64,000 nucleotides of DNA from Dipteronia dyeriana (lineage: Eukaryota > Streptophyta > Magnoliopsida > Sapindales > Sapindaceae): the NCBI GenBank assembly GCA_032871835.1, contig CM065303.1:23004001-23068000 (forward strand), read 5' to 3'. Under the pieces are notes generated by a model, which saw only the letters and a program-made list of their open reading frames with translations, did no database searches and had not been told where the DNA came from. Below are positions 1-10,718 of the stretch, piece after piece (positions within the stretch are counted from its first letter, which is position 1; every line of letters begins with the position of its first letter). The translations under genes were made by a program, and so were the position numbers.

Positions 1-922
1 AGAGAGAAAGAGAGGTTTTTAAGAGAGAATGACCAAATGACCTTTTTGCCCCCCTTCCTTAGTGTCTCTCCGAGATGGCGCATGGGCATCTCGGGGCAGA
101 ACACTCTTGGGGCCGAGATGGCCACGCTCCATCTCAGGTTGGTGCATGGTGATGGCTTTGAGCCATCGCACCTCACCCCTTGCACTCCTCTCACGTTCTT
201 CGACCGTTCTTTGGCCTCCACACTCTGAATTCAAATCCGTTTGAAGATTACGAACCGGGACTCCCTCACCGACAAGGAAATATAAGATACTCAACCCATA
301 AAATAATAATTTGACTTGATATATGAAGATGAAGACAATATATGCAACATGAGTTGAAAGTGTAGTATCTTTTGACTAAGAACTCGAAATCAATAGTATG
401 AGAAACCAAAATGACCGGAACTCAATCAATAATGATTTAAGACTAAATTCAAGTTCAATATCCATATTATACAAACATATACATAGACAAACACATTTCA
501 CACAAGAATGCAAATTACATAGAGATAGTCTCCAATCATGCATTTTCCAAAACATGTTACTTTCATACCAATGCATGAGCATTCAACTTCAAGTGTGTGA
601 AAGTGTTATACCAAATAATGCGCTATGATGCAGGGACATAAATGTAGGAATTGTGTGTGTGTGCACATTTAATGATGCACAACTAAGCAAGGACACAAAT
701 GTATGAATTGTGTGTGTGTGTGCCTACGCCTTGCAAGAGGAGGAAGAATCTTGATACCTTAGCATCCAAGTAAGCATATATCCTCTTGAAGATGAACTTT
801 GCATGCGAAGTCGCTTTCCATCTTTGAAGCCCTTATCTAATCACAAACCACATAAGCAACTAAGCAATACAAACAAAGAGCGTTTTGTTATGGAATCAAG
901 CCAACACAAATCTAAAACCTAA
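1..922. other. Unassigned non-coding region with GC-rich block; possible old LTR
   Basis: No supported gene. Bases 65-200 are GC-rich and repeat the words CGAGATGG and CATCTCGG. The rest is AT-rich. A segment near 634-670 is repeated near 690-725 (GGACA.AAATGTA.GAATTGTGTGTGTGTG). The order GC-rich block, AT-rich spacer, GTGTGTG stretch and then a CTTTGAAG-like word resembles the SIRE-like LTRs further right (for example 33960-35538), so this may be a divergent LTR relic. That is inference only. Short open frames here, on both strands, look like chance. The Copia coding sequence begins abruptly near 923. Confidence 0.3.
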
Positions 923-2528
923 CATTGACTTTCCTTGAAGCTACAAATAGCTCAGATGCATCTATTTGGATGACAACAATGCAGGAAGAAATTGAATCTC
1001 TACACAAGAACAAGACATTGATGCTTGTTCCACTACCACATGGAATAAAAGCCATCGAAAACAAATGGGTCTATAAGATCAAACGGGATGGCAATGACCA
1101 AGTGGAGCGGTATCATGCAAGACTGGTGGTGAAAGGATATTCTCAGATAGAAGGCATTGACTTCAATGAGATATTTTCCCAGGTGGTTTGACTTTCAACA
1201 GTTAGAGTAATTCTTGCCATATGTGCTACGTTTGACCTACACCTAGAGCAGTTGGATGTGAAAACTGCATTTCTTCATGGAAAACTTGAAGAAAAAATTT
1301 ATATGCTTTAATCAGAAGGTTTTTCCAAATGAGGCAAGGAGAACTTGGTTTGCAGGTTAACCAAATCTCTGTATGGTTTAAAATAGGCACCAAGGTGTTG
1401 GTACAAGAGATTTGATTCTTTCATTATAAGCCTTACGTACAACAGACTCGGTTCAGACCATTGTACTTACTACAAGACGTGTAAAGATGATGATGACTTC
1501 ATTATCTTATTGTTGCATGTGGACAATATGTTGGTAGCAGGCCCCAACAAAGATCGAGTCCAAGAATTAAGGGCACAGCTCGCTAGAGAATTTGATATGA
1601 AGGATCTAGGACCAACAAACAAGATTCTAGGGATGCAAATTTACCGAGACAGAAAAAATAGGAAGTTTTGGCTCTCTCAGATGAACTATTTGAGGAAAAT
1701 TTTACGACGCTTCAACCTGTAAGATTGTAAGCCAATTTCTACCCCACTTCCTTAAGTATGAGTCCTAGCAATGAATCAGAGAGGATGGAAATGTCTCGAG
1801 TGCCATATGCATCAGCAGTGGGAAGTTTGATGTTCGTTATGATATGTACAAGACCAGACATTACACCAGCAGTGGGAACAGTTAGTCGATACATGGCGAA
1901 TCCTGGTATAAAGCATTGGAATGTTGTAAAGAGGATTCTGAGCTACATCAGAGGAACCTCAGATGCTGCATTATGTTATGGAGGATAAAAATTTACTGTC
2001 AGGGTTATGTGGATTCAGATTTTGCTGGAGATCTCGATAAAAGATAATCTACTACTGACTATGTGTTTACAATTGTAGGAGGAGCTGTGAGCTGGATTTC
2101 TAAGTGACAAACAGTTGTGGCTATATCAACAACTGAGGCAAAGTACATGGCAGCTACACAAGCTTGTAAGAAAGCAGTTTGGATTAAAAGACTAATGGAG
2201 GAACTTGGGCACAAACAAGAGAAGATCATTTTGTTTTGTGACAGTCAGAGTGCCTTGCACATCGCAAGGAATCCAACTTTCCATTCCAGAACCAAGCACA
2301 TAAGAGTACAATATCACTTTTTTCGGGAAGTAGTGGAATATGGTAGTGTGGATATGCAAAAGATACACACAAAGAGAATTTAGCAGACGTAATGACCAAG
2401 CCTATCAATACTGAAAAGTTCATATGGTGCAGATCCTCCTATGGTCTAGCAGAAACGTAAGTAGCATGAATTAGGGCAAGGAGTAGAATGATAAACCGAC
2501 CATGAAAAGATGACTTCAAGTGGGAGAA

Positions 2529-2972
2529 TGTAAGAAATGAAGTCATGCATGGTGAATTAAATGAAGTTTGAAAATAAAGATTTGATGGATGGAAATTCAA
2601 TTTCCAAACCACTCACATTTATTGTGAGGAGATTTTGGTTGCATAGCATTAATGAGGTGGGTGAGTTCTTTGGCTATAAATAGCCCCCCATATCTCTCTA
2701 CAAATCATCCCAAGCTAACAAGTTCTTATTTTCTTTCTCCTTAAATTGTTTTTTCCTTTTATTTGAGAGAAAGGTTGTAGTTCTCTCCTGAAATATTATA
2801 GAGAAGTTGTAATCGTTTTTGGTCTAATAAAAGCCTTCTAGTCTTTGTTCGTTGATGTTTCCCTCGCATTGAGGGTTTTACCACGTAAATCTTGTGTCCA
2901 ATATTTTTTATCTCATATTTTATTCTCAATTCAAATTTATGTTGGGAATCGAAACACACTTGTTTCATAACA
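2529..2972 (+). repeat. 3' LTR of the first Copia element
   Basis: The 444-bp LTR begins TGTAAGAAATG directly after the polypurine tract and ends CATAACA, giving TGT...ACA ends. It holds a TATA box (TATAAATAG, 2675-2683) and, about 150 bp later, AATAAAAG as a likely polyadenylation signal (near 2825). Only one LTR lies in the window, so the target duplication cannot be tested. It ends only about 48 bp past the stop of the minus-strand thioredoxin-like frame, so it may have replaced that gene's 3' end. Confidence 0.75.
2675..2683 (+). promoter_or_regulatory. TATA box of the Copia LTR
   Basis: TATAAATAG lies in the middle of the 3' LTR, at the place where the LTR promoter is normally found. 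It could drive read-out transcription to the right, antisense to the thioredoxin-like gene at 3020-3472. Confidence 0.5.
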
Positions 2973-3019
2973 ATTTACCTTGTGATTTCCATTTCCTAAA
3001 AATAGTAGTAAGAGAGACG

Positions 3020-3472
3020 TCATTTAAGAAATAACGCACACATAGTTGGATAATGTGGAATGAAGAGCTTTCCCGCTGACTCATAAGCATCCACCATCTC
3101 AAATGTCACTGCTTCATCAGCCTTTAACATATTAGATGCCGCCGCATACTCTGGTGCTAGTTTCTTACAGGTGGGGCAGTTTGAGTCATAGAAAAATAGC
3201 ACCACCCCACTCTTCTTGTCTATGTAGTTAGTGTAACTTTTCTCAGTCATTGCCACCACATTTTCATCATCAATAAGTGGCCAAGGCGGTGATGGAACCT
3301 CCTCCACAGGATCAAGTGGTAGGAGGTTGGCAACCGTGGTAGAAGATTCTGCAGCAGCGGCCGGTTTGTTTTCCATGAATTGAGAGACAGGTGTGAAGTG
3401 ATCAAGGAGGACTGAAATGATAAAGAGACAGAGAAGGGTCGTTTTTGCGATGAGCGGAATAGAGAAGACCAT
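3020..3472 (-). CDS. Thioredoxin/PDI-like membrane-anchored protein, C-terminally short (copy 1)
   Basis: An uninterrupted 150-codon frame. Residues about 8-24 are hydrophobic (signal peptide or signal anchor), followed by an Ala/Ser/Pro-rich linker to about residue 65. A thioredoxin 'a'-type domain then starts: FFYDSNCPTCKKLAPEYAAA holds the redox CxxC (C99-P-T-C102), and HYPT holds the cis-Pro at residue 142. Typical PDI domains have CGHC, so CPTC is unusual. The frame stops about 8 residues after the cis-Pro, so the last strands and helix of the fold are missing; full domains run about 105 residues and this has about 80. A spliced 3' exon or loss by the neighbouring Copia LTR could explain that. 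Expected location, if expressed, is the secretory pathway. A Copia element sits 75 bp upstream of the ATG. A related broken copy is at 13801-19560. Whether it is still a working gene is open. Confidence 0.6.
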   Translation of the reverse strand: MVFSIPLIAKTTLLCLFIISVLLDHFTPVSQFMENKPAAAAESSTTVANLLPLDPVEEVPSPPWPLIDDENVVAMTEKSYTNYIDKKSGVVLFFYDSNCPTCKKLAPEYAAASNMLKADEAVTFEMVDAYESAGKLFIPHYPTMCALFLK

Positions 3473-3541
3473 TTACATTGCTCTCTCATGTTAACCAACT
3501 AATCAAATATATATTGTTACCTGGAAGAGGTTGATGAAGTG

Positions 3542-3546
3542 GAACC
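3542..3546. repeat. Target-site duplication GAACC, left copy
   Basis: GAACC occurs directly left of the Copia element (3542-3546) and directly right of it (9334-9338). A perfect 5-bp direct repeat is the normal Copia integration footprint, and it fixes both ends of the element. Confidence 0.85.
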
Positions 3547-4085
3547 TGTTAGGATTTGAATTAACACAAAAATAACATGCATAGGCGCATAATTAATTCG
3601 AATAACCTAAACATGTTTCTATATCATGATTAATCAAACCCTAATAAACATATTACTAACCCATATCAATTCAAGAGAAAAGAAGTAGATGAAGAAAGCG
3701 GAAGCGTAACTGAATCCATTGCTGGAGATTTGTGAACGGGTTGTGATCTGCCAAATTATCACGACCTTTATGAACCCTTAAGTGTTCTATTTTGCTCTGT
3801 TGATGGGGATGCTGACAAAACAAAAGTATCGTGTAATTTGGGGACCATAACCCTAAATATATATATAATAATAAAATTATTATATGTTGGCTATTTCTAA
3901 TTCGGCCCCTCAACAAATTAGAAATAGCACTCTGGTATCTACATATTAATTCTATAACAATTATACCCTTAAGCCTTAATACTTTAAATCTTAATTAGAT
4001 CACTTTGATTTAGGCTTAATCAAAAGATAGCACAACACATTTAATATTCACATGTATGGCCCCATATGATGAAATTTTTCCAACA
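3547..4085 (-). repeat. 3' LTR of the minus-strand Copia element
   Basis: The 539-bp LTR runs TGTTAGG...CCAACA on the plus strand, next to the polypurine tract at about 4087-4096. The outer 60 bp (4024-4085: AAAAGATAGCACAACACATT and onward) match the right end of the element (9272-9333). Inward of that the two ends stop matching, so the LTR pair is not a simple duplicate. Confidence 0.75.
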
Positions 4086-4514
4086 ATCTCTCATTGGGCG
4101 ACATATGTAACTCTATAAATGTGTATGACTTTATGAGCTCCAAAATTTTGCTATCACAATTTTAGGGTATATCCGAACAATCTCATCCATTGACTATGTC
4201 GACATAGGATCAAAGCGGTTTTCGTCACATTTAGCGTGACTAAACCCATCAATGGTCATGTATACTAACATAACCAAATGACATAGATCAATCATAGATG
4301 CGTAGCATGGAAATTACATGCAATGTGATCTATACATGTTTATTCCAATTGGTCCTACTTTATTCCTTAGTAATATCAAAACTTAACACAATGTAACATA
4401 GTGTAATTAACTGAATACTTTATTTCTGATCAGAAAATATCCAAATACATAAATGCATAAGTATCTCCAAAATCAAATATAGAGCAATTAAATACAAAAT
4501 TATACAAACTCCCA

Positions 4515-6130
4515 TTATACTGTGATATCCTCACACAAAATAACACCCATATGAGCAGTGTGCTCATGAAAGACCTTGGGTGGTAATCCCTTTGTAAGCG
4601 GATCCGCTATCATGAAGTTTGTCCTAATGTGCTCTAAGGATATCTGTTCACTCTGCAATCTTTCTGTCACAACTAGGAACTTAATGTTAACATGCTTTGA
4701 CCTAGATGAGCTCCTGTTGTTGTTAGAATATAGCACTACTAACTTATTGTACCAATATAGATTGAGTGGTCTTTCAACACCCTTCAAAATGCGCAGCATA
4801 GTGACAAAATTCCGTAGCCATATTCCATGGTTGGATGCCACATAGCATGCTACAAACTCTGCTGCCATGGTGGAAGAAGTTATGAGTGTCTATTTGGCAC
4901 TCCTCCAAGAAATAGCTCCACCATCCAACAAGTATATGTAGCCTGATATGGATCTCCTACTGTCTTAGCATCCAGCATAATCGGAGTCGGAATACTTTAT
5001 GATCTCAAACTAATCCGATCTCCTATATGTAAGTATGTAATCTTTTGTTCTCTTCAAGTATCTTATAACTCGATTGGCTACTATCCAATGATCCATCCCA
5101 GGGTTACTTAAATATCTGCCTAACATACCAACAATGTACAAAATATCTAGACGTGTACACACCTGAGCATACATTAACCCCCTACAGCTTATGCATAGGG
5201 AATCTTCTGCATCTTCTTAGCTTCAATGTTACTTTTAGGGCATTGATTGAGACTGAACTTGTCTCCCTTAGCGACAGGGGTGTCACCTGGTTTACTGTCC
5301 TGCATGCCAAACCTTTTGAACACTGTATCGATATAGCTCATTTGTGATAATCCAAGAATACCCCGAGAGCGATCTCGTTGTATCTGAATCCCTAATACAA
5401 TAGAGGTGTCACCAAGATCTTTCATCTCAAAATTCTTTGATAGAAATCTCATGGTTTCATGCAACATGCCTATATCATTTGTGGCAAGCAGTATGTCATC
5501 ATCATATAAAACCAGGAATATGTGCTTATTCCCACTGAATTTATGATACACACAATTATCAATAGTGTTTATCTAAAAAAAACGAGATAACCACTTAATG
5601 AAACTTATAGTACCACTGACGAGAAGCTTACTTGAGTCCATAGATGGATTTTGTCAATTTGTAAACCATATTCTTTGGGTCTCCCCGACTCAAAGTTTTC
5701 TGGTTGCACCATATAAATTGTTTTGTCAATGTCACCATTGAGAAACGCCGTCTTGACATCAATCTGATGAAGCTTAAGGTTAAAATGTGCAACAAGTGCC
5801 ATGATTGTCCTGAAAGAGTCTTTCGTTGAAACTGAAGAGAAAGTCTCTTTATAGTCAATCCCTTCCTTTTAGGTAAAGCCTTTAACTACAAGACGAGCCT
5901 TATACCTCTCCATATTACCTTTCAAATCCTTTTTGGTTTTAAATATTCATTTACAACCAATAGGCTTCACACCTTTTGGTAATGGGACAAGTTCCCAAGC
6001 CTTATTGTCTTGCATAGACTTATACTCCTCATTCATGACATCAATCCACTTTTGAGAGTTGGAACCCTGCATGGCTTGATGAAAGTTGATTGGATCATTT
6101 TCCATCATTCCAATGTCTTCCTCATGTTTC
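4515..6130 (-). pseudogene. Copia reverse transcriptase and RNase H relic
   Basis: Reading the minus strand from about 6130: MNEEYKSMQDNKAWELV, YKARLVVKGFT, HQIDVKTAFLNGDI, then SIYGLK followed by a stop. The catalytic motif is LYDDDILLATND where YVDDILLA is usual. MKDLGDTSIVLGIQI follows, then LSQMSYIDTVFKRF. RNase H runs through SRSKHVNIKFLVV and MIADPLTKGLPPKVF to 4515. Stops or frameshifts near 5950, 5870, 5620, 5570 and 5190-4870 break it into at least four pieces. In a live element this product would copy the RNA genome into DNA. Confidence 0.85.
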
Positions 6131-6251
6131 TAGAGAAATACAAAAAAAATCGTCCGGAATAGCATTTCTCCTTTCTCTAGTAGATCGCCTTAATGACACT
6201 GGTTCTTGAGGTTGTTAAGTTTGTTCCTCAGGAACAATTACCTCATTTTAA

Positions 6252-6254
<3 letters not shown>

Positions 6255-6283
<29 letters not shown>
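6255..6283. repeat. 29-base poly-G tract
   Basis: An uninterrupted run of 29 G sits in the integrase-to-RT linker of the minus-strand Copia relic, where it reads as poly-C. Runs this long are hard to sequence, so the length may be an estimate. Confidence 0.9.
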
Positions 6284-6285
<2 letters not shown>

Positions 6286-6419
6286 GTTCAACATTGTCTG
6301 GTTAAGGATCTAGATTCGCTTCTTGATCAATGACATGTATAGAAGCATGTACATTGTCAAAAGCGATAGTAGGAAGGGAAACCGATTATTCCTCAAAAAT
6401 AATGTCTCTAACCTTATTT

Positions 6420-7298
6420 CTCCCCTAAACTCAACATCCTTAAAAAAATGTTGCAGTTCCCGTTTTAAAAATTAAACTAAATGTGGGATCATAAAACTTA
6501 TAGCCCTTAGATCGCTCAGAGTAGCCAATAAAGTAGCTGCTCACAATTTTGGAGTCCAATTCCCTTTCATGTGGCCTATAAGGCTTTGCCTTAGTTGGAC
6601 ATCCCAAAATGTGAAAAATGCTTTAGACTAAGCTTTATGCTTGTCCAAAGCTCATAAGGTGTTTAGAAACTTCAGTATTCTCTCTTTTTTTGCCCATATC
6701 CTTAGAGGTGCTAGCCAAATGAACAATTTCGGTCATATCTTGTTTCAGTCTCTCTTTCTCTTACACATAATAAGAAATGATCTCATTAAGAGTCTCTTTC
6801 TCCCTTTGACAGTTGTAACTGACCTTAAACTGACTGTATTGTGCAAGAAGTGATATTATTACCAAATGCACGAGCTAGTCGTCAGACAGCTTGAGCTTCA
6901 ATGCCTTAAGCTTAGAAGCACTATGAGATATTTCCATAATGTACTCCCTATGTTCCCTTTGCCTTTTTACTTCATAGAAATCAAGCTTTGCAAATGCACT
7001 GCTTGTTTCTACCTTATCGTTTTGTTTTCACAAAACACTTTTCAATTTTAGTTAGGAACTCTTTGGATTTGGTTATCTTTTCAGATACCTCACCCCTAAA
7101 TGCCTCTGGAATGCCGCGCTTGATGATCATAAGACTCATGTGATTTGAGTAATCCCACTTCTCAAAGTTCTTCCTATTATCAAGAGAACTTGCATCCGTA
7201 AGAGAAGCGGGTTGCTCAACCCGAAATGCAAGGTCCAGATCCATACAGCCGAGAACAATGGGTATGTTCTCCTTCCAAATCCTTAAAGTTGATCTCAT
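6420..7298 (-). pseudogene. Copia gag fused to integrase C-terminal remnant
   Basis: The frame from 7298 reads as a Copia gag (UBN2-type): DNRKNFEKWDYSNHMSLMII, then IEKCF, then in broken frames a part matching SYNCQREKW-type gag and STSKDMGKK near 6700. It is followed at once by TPYELWT and then HERELDSKIVSSYFIGYSE-like text at about 6560-6480, which is the C-terminal part of Copia integrase. No CCHC knuckle, DTG/DSG protease or DDE core lies between them. The junction, near 6670-6690, marks a large internal deletion, and several stops follow it. Confidence 0.75.
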
Positions 7299-7415
7299 TA
7301 AGCATGAGTATAGAGTTAGTATTAGCTGATATAATAAAACATTAGCTTGAAAGAGAACAAAACAAACACATAAACATGCTCACATTAATAGCCAAATACA
7401 ATGATCAACAAATTC

Positions 7416-8396
7416 AAATAATGGTAAGTCTCATCTCAAGATACCTAGCACAACATTAATATCAAGTCTTTGGAGAATAATATTAATTGTAAGTGGTACT
7501 CTTGTTGTAGTGATCAAATATTGACAATAATAAATGTCAAATAATAAATCTATTTTTGGATCGACTTATTATTCACGTATAAAACCTTATAATCGTCACA
7601 TATTTATTACCACAAGTGTGTGTGCAGTTCGGCCAAGTATTAACCTTCCTTTGAGCCGACTAATACTCGCATGAATTTACACATACATAAACATCCAACA
7701 TCCCTCATGAATAATCTGTACAAGAGAGATCACTTTGGTGACATCTTGCTTCAATTAGCCCATTTAGAATAATAGACCACTTTATTTAACCATAAAAGAT
7801 ATACCAAATAATGGTTTGTCTCATCTTAAGATACCTTGTACAACCTTAATATCAAGTCTTTGGACAATAATATTAATTGTAAGTGGTACTCTTGTTGTAG
7901 TGATCAAACATTGACAATAATTTATGTTAAATAATAAATATAGCTTTGGATCGACTTATTATTCACATGTAAAACCTTATAATCATCACATGTTTACCAC
8001 CACAGATATGTGTATGATTCGGCCAAGTATTAACCTTCCTTTGGGCCGGCTAATACCCACATGAATTTATATACACATACGTGGTACTCTTTTAGTAGTG
8101 ATCAAACATTGACAATAATTTATGTTAAATAATAAATATATCTTTGAATCGTCTTATTATTCACATGTAAACCTTATAATCGTCACATGTTTACCACCAT
8201 AGATGTGTGTGCAATTCAGCCAATTATTAACCTTTCTTTGGGCCGGTAAATACCCGCATGAATTTATACACACGAACATTCAACATCTTTCATGAACAAT
8301 CTACACAAGAAAAGTCACTTTGGCGACATCTTGTTTCAATTAGCTCATTTAGAATGATGGACCACCTTAATTAACCATAAAAGGTATACCTAAATA
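7416..8396. repeat. Degenerate tandem repeat in the Copia leader (three partial copies)
   Basis: Copy 1 is about 7416-7803 (about 390 bp), copy 2 about 7804-8081 and copy 3 about 8082-8396. Shared words include AATATTAATTGTAAGTGGTA, GTGATCAAACATTGACAATA, GGATCGACTTATTATTCAC and CGGCCAAGTATTAACCTTCC. Copy 2 lacks the last third of the unit and copy 3 lacks the first part, as expected from unequal recombination. The block lies between gag and the right end of the Copia element, so it belongs to the leader or a rearranged LTR. It has no coding potential. Confidence 0.8.
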
Positions 8397-9333
8397 TTTT
8401 TAATTTGAGTTGATCCTTATAATAAAATGAAAATAAATAAAAATTTATTTTATTTTATCAAAATTAAAAAAGTGCCCCTGATTTTGTAAAATTACAAAAA
8501 AAACCCCTTAAGTTTCAGTAAATATAAATTTGGCTCAAAACTTTTGAAAATTATAAAGTAACCCCGTAACTTTTCAATAATTGTAAATCTACCCCAAAAC
8601 TTTTTCTTAATTGCAAATAGGCCTATAAAGTTTTGAAAATTATAAATTGACCTTGATAGTTTATCAAATCACATAATGGCCCAAATAAATTGTAAAACAG
8701 TCCTTCAAAAATTTCGAATTTTCGAAAAAAGGACATGAAGCAAAAAAGCATTGTAAATCCTAAATTATCTTGCCGTCGTCGCCTTAGCCACCAAAAAGCA
8801 ACGAAACGAACAGCGGCCTAGCAGCGACGACCATCGATCCACAGTGGATCGAACGAATACGATGACGAAGCCCGATCTGGACCAGTCGTGGATCGGGATC
8901 GTGATCACGACCCTTGCTCGTCGCCAAACAAGCGGATTTCACGCTCAGTTTCACCGTAAAAAACCACCGACTGTGACTTTGATCCGAGAAGCAAACGGGT
9001 TTATGCAGTTGAGCATGTGATGGCGATGGGTCTGGGTTGGAAACCCATCAACCCAACATCAAACCTATACTGCGTTTGATTCGATCCATCACCAAAAAAC
9101 AAAAACAAAACCTAGACCCAGATTAATTGATCTGAATCCTTAACCTCGTCTCTCTGTTCATCCACCAAACAAATCCTTCCACAGAACTCATAAAAAAAAC
9201 AGAATATATTCATGGATTCAAATATATATTTGACAATAAATATGTTTCAGAAGCAGCAGATAAACAAAGAAAAGATAGCACAACACATTTAATATTCACA
9301 TGTGTGGTCCCATTTGATGGAATTTTTCCAACA
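8397..9333 (-). repeat. Right (5') end of Copia element, divergent from its 3' LTR
   Basis: The last 60 bases match the 3' LTR end at 4024-4085. The rest does not. It contains an AT-rich block with phrases such as AAACCCCTTAAG, then a GC-richer block at 8775-8960 (CGTCGTCGCC, GATCGGGATCGTGATCACGA). No primer binding site of the TGGTATCAGAG type is visible between here and gag. The end is real, because the GAACC duplication follows it, but the LTR interior was replaced or is unrecognisable. Confidence 0.5.
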
Positions 9334-9338
9334 GAACC
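9334..9338. repeat. Target-site duplication GAACC, right copy
   Basis: Matches the copy at 3542-3546 exactly and marks the right edge of the Copia insertion. Confidence 0.85.
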
Positions 9339-10227
9339 TAGATGTATTTTATGGATTTTTAATTATTGGTTTATTAGGTACGGGAATTGATTCCCAGTTA
9401 TCATTATGTGATACGTTTCATAATATTGTTTTAATAAAATAAACTGAAAATTTGAGATTCAGGTTTAGTTCTATAGCTATTATTTATCAAATTTGTAAAT
9501 CAAAAATAATAATTTAGTTTTCCTACAATCCACATGATTTTTTTCTTAATGTATGTTCTATTTTGTTTAGGATTTTGCAACACTAGCTAGAACGTACCTA
9601 TTATTAATTTGAAGTGTCTCAATTTTATGTGGGATATATAAAACCATGATAAATGGTTGTATAACAAGATATAAAAGCATCAATAATTAGATATTTATTA
9701 AATTTATTTAAAACAAAGTTAAAAAAAATGGAGGCTAAGAAAATGGTGTATATATATAAGACAAGATGAGGTTGGTCAATGGCCGATAAACCCATTATAT
9801 CTGTACTATAAAATTATGGGTTCAAGTCTTTCTTCGGTTGTAAAATCTTAAATTAATTTAGTACTTCAAAAAAACAGATATATATTTTCTTTTAGGTAGA
9901 AGAAAATGAGAGTTGACATTGGACAATGTAGTTCACAAGTAAGGCAGACGTTCAACACCATTATGTTCTGTTTGAGGTTGACTTTGATGTACTATTCCTT
10001 ACACCCCAAGCCAAGATAAACGCTTGTTTTAATCTAAAAATTATATTAATAACCCTGTATCTTCCTTAGCTACTATATTGAAAATATTTTAGTAATACAG
10101 CATGTTGTACGGAAGTTTAAATAGCCACCTATGTAAATGTTCATATAAGTAAGTACTATTAATGGAATTATATAAAAATATTGAATGTGAGTCATTTATT
10201 TTACATAACACGCACAAGTATATTGGA
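9339..10227. other. AT-rich non-coding, probable upstream region of thioredoxin-like copy 1
   Basis: No gene seen. Once the Copia insertion is removed, this lies upstream of the frame at 3020-3472. Bases about 9900-10010 (GAGAGTTGAC, GTTCAACACC.TTATGT, GTTGACTTTGA) resemble 20556-20665, which lies upstream of the second thioredoxin-like copy at a similar distance. That supports duplication of gene plus promoter. The TTGAC words could be W-boxes, but they may equally be chance. Confidence 0.45.
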
Positions 10228-10718
10228 CAGATGCGGGTTAAAAAACGAACCCGCAGGTTGGACCCGTAAACCCGCGGGTTGAATCCGCAAACCCGCATAA
10301 ATAAAATACTTGTATATAAACATATATAGACATTTAAATTATTTTTAGTCGTTTTATTTTTATGGTTATTATTGTTTTGTAATGTATCAAGTAGAGAATT
10401 AGAAATGAAAATTTAATCAATTAAGTATCAAATAGGTGATTACATGTGGAAATTTACAAATGACAAATCGCGGGTTTACGGGTTCAAGGGTTACTGGTTT
10501 GTAGGTATCCCGCGGGTGAAGCATCCACCCGTTAACCCACATTGTTTCGTAGGTTCGCGGGTGAGGGTATGGGTGCAGCCATAACCCACGGGTTCAAACC
10601 TGTCTGTGAACCCGCTTACCTATGCGGGTTCAAGGGCGGACGTGGGTGAGAAAAAATTTCACGGGTGATGATTTGGATTTTACAAAACCCACCCAAATCC
10701 GATTTGTTGTCATCCCTA
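10228..10718. mobile_element. hAT-like non-autonomous element relic, right end kept
   Basis: Dense CCCGCGGGTT/AACCCGC words in both orientations cluster at both ends (10228-10302 and 10468-10700) around an AT-rich core. The right end is TTGTCATCCCTA (to 10718), the complement of TAGGGATGACAA, which is the terminal repeat of the intact element at 29983-30793. The left terminal repeat is not recognisable, so no target duplication can be assigned. Confidence 0.6.

Larger units (their letters stand above)
923..2972 (+). mobile_element. 5'-truncated Ty1/copia element (RT-RNase H and 3' LTR)
   Basis: The coding relic starts inside the reverse transcriptase N-terminal part (motif KWVYKIKRDG, then ARLVVKGYSQ) and passes through the LDVKTAFLHG and SLYGLK motifs. 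The catalytic motif reads HVDNMLVAG where YVDDML is normal, so a catalytic Asp is Asn. RNase H follows (VDSDFAGD, STTEAKYMA, FCDSQSALHIA, SRTKHIRVQYHF). Frameshifts or stops fall near 1191, 1310, 1384, 1722, 1988 and 2107, so it is dead. gag, protease and integrase are absent. A polypurine tract (AAGTGGGAGAA) at about 2518-2528 leads directly into the 3' LTR. No 5' LTR is visible, so the left side was lost before or at the junction near 923. Confidence 0.9.
3547..9333 (-). mobile_element. Copia element with 5-bp target duplication (minus strand)
   Basis: The element is bounded by TGTTAGG at 3547 and CCAACA ending at 9333, flanked by GAACC. In minus orientation the order is: 5' terminal region, a long leader with tandem repeats (7416-8396), gag (7298 to about 6690), integrase C-terminal part (about 6660-6420), reverse transcriptase (about 6130-5190), RNase H (to 4515), polypurine tract (CAATGAGAGA, near 4087-4096) and 3' LTR. 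The gag reading runs straight into TPYELW of the integrase, so the zinc knuckle, protease and most of integrase are deleted. It is non-coding now but inserted cleanly, 70 bp upstream of the thioredoxin-like ATG. Confidence 0.85.

Noticed and set aside
19..294. 91-codon minus-strand frame and overlapping plus frames
   Set aside because: They fall in a GC-rich repetitive block; all frames are open by composition, with no domain.
376..628. Overlapping 68- and 76-codon frames on both strands
   Set aside because: Mutually antisense, no recognisable motif, and no splice or start context.
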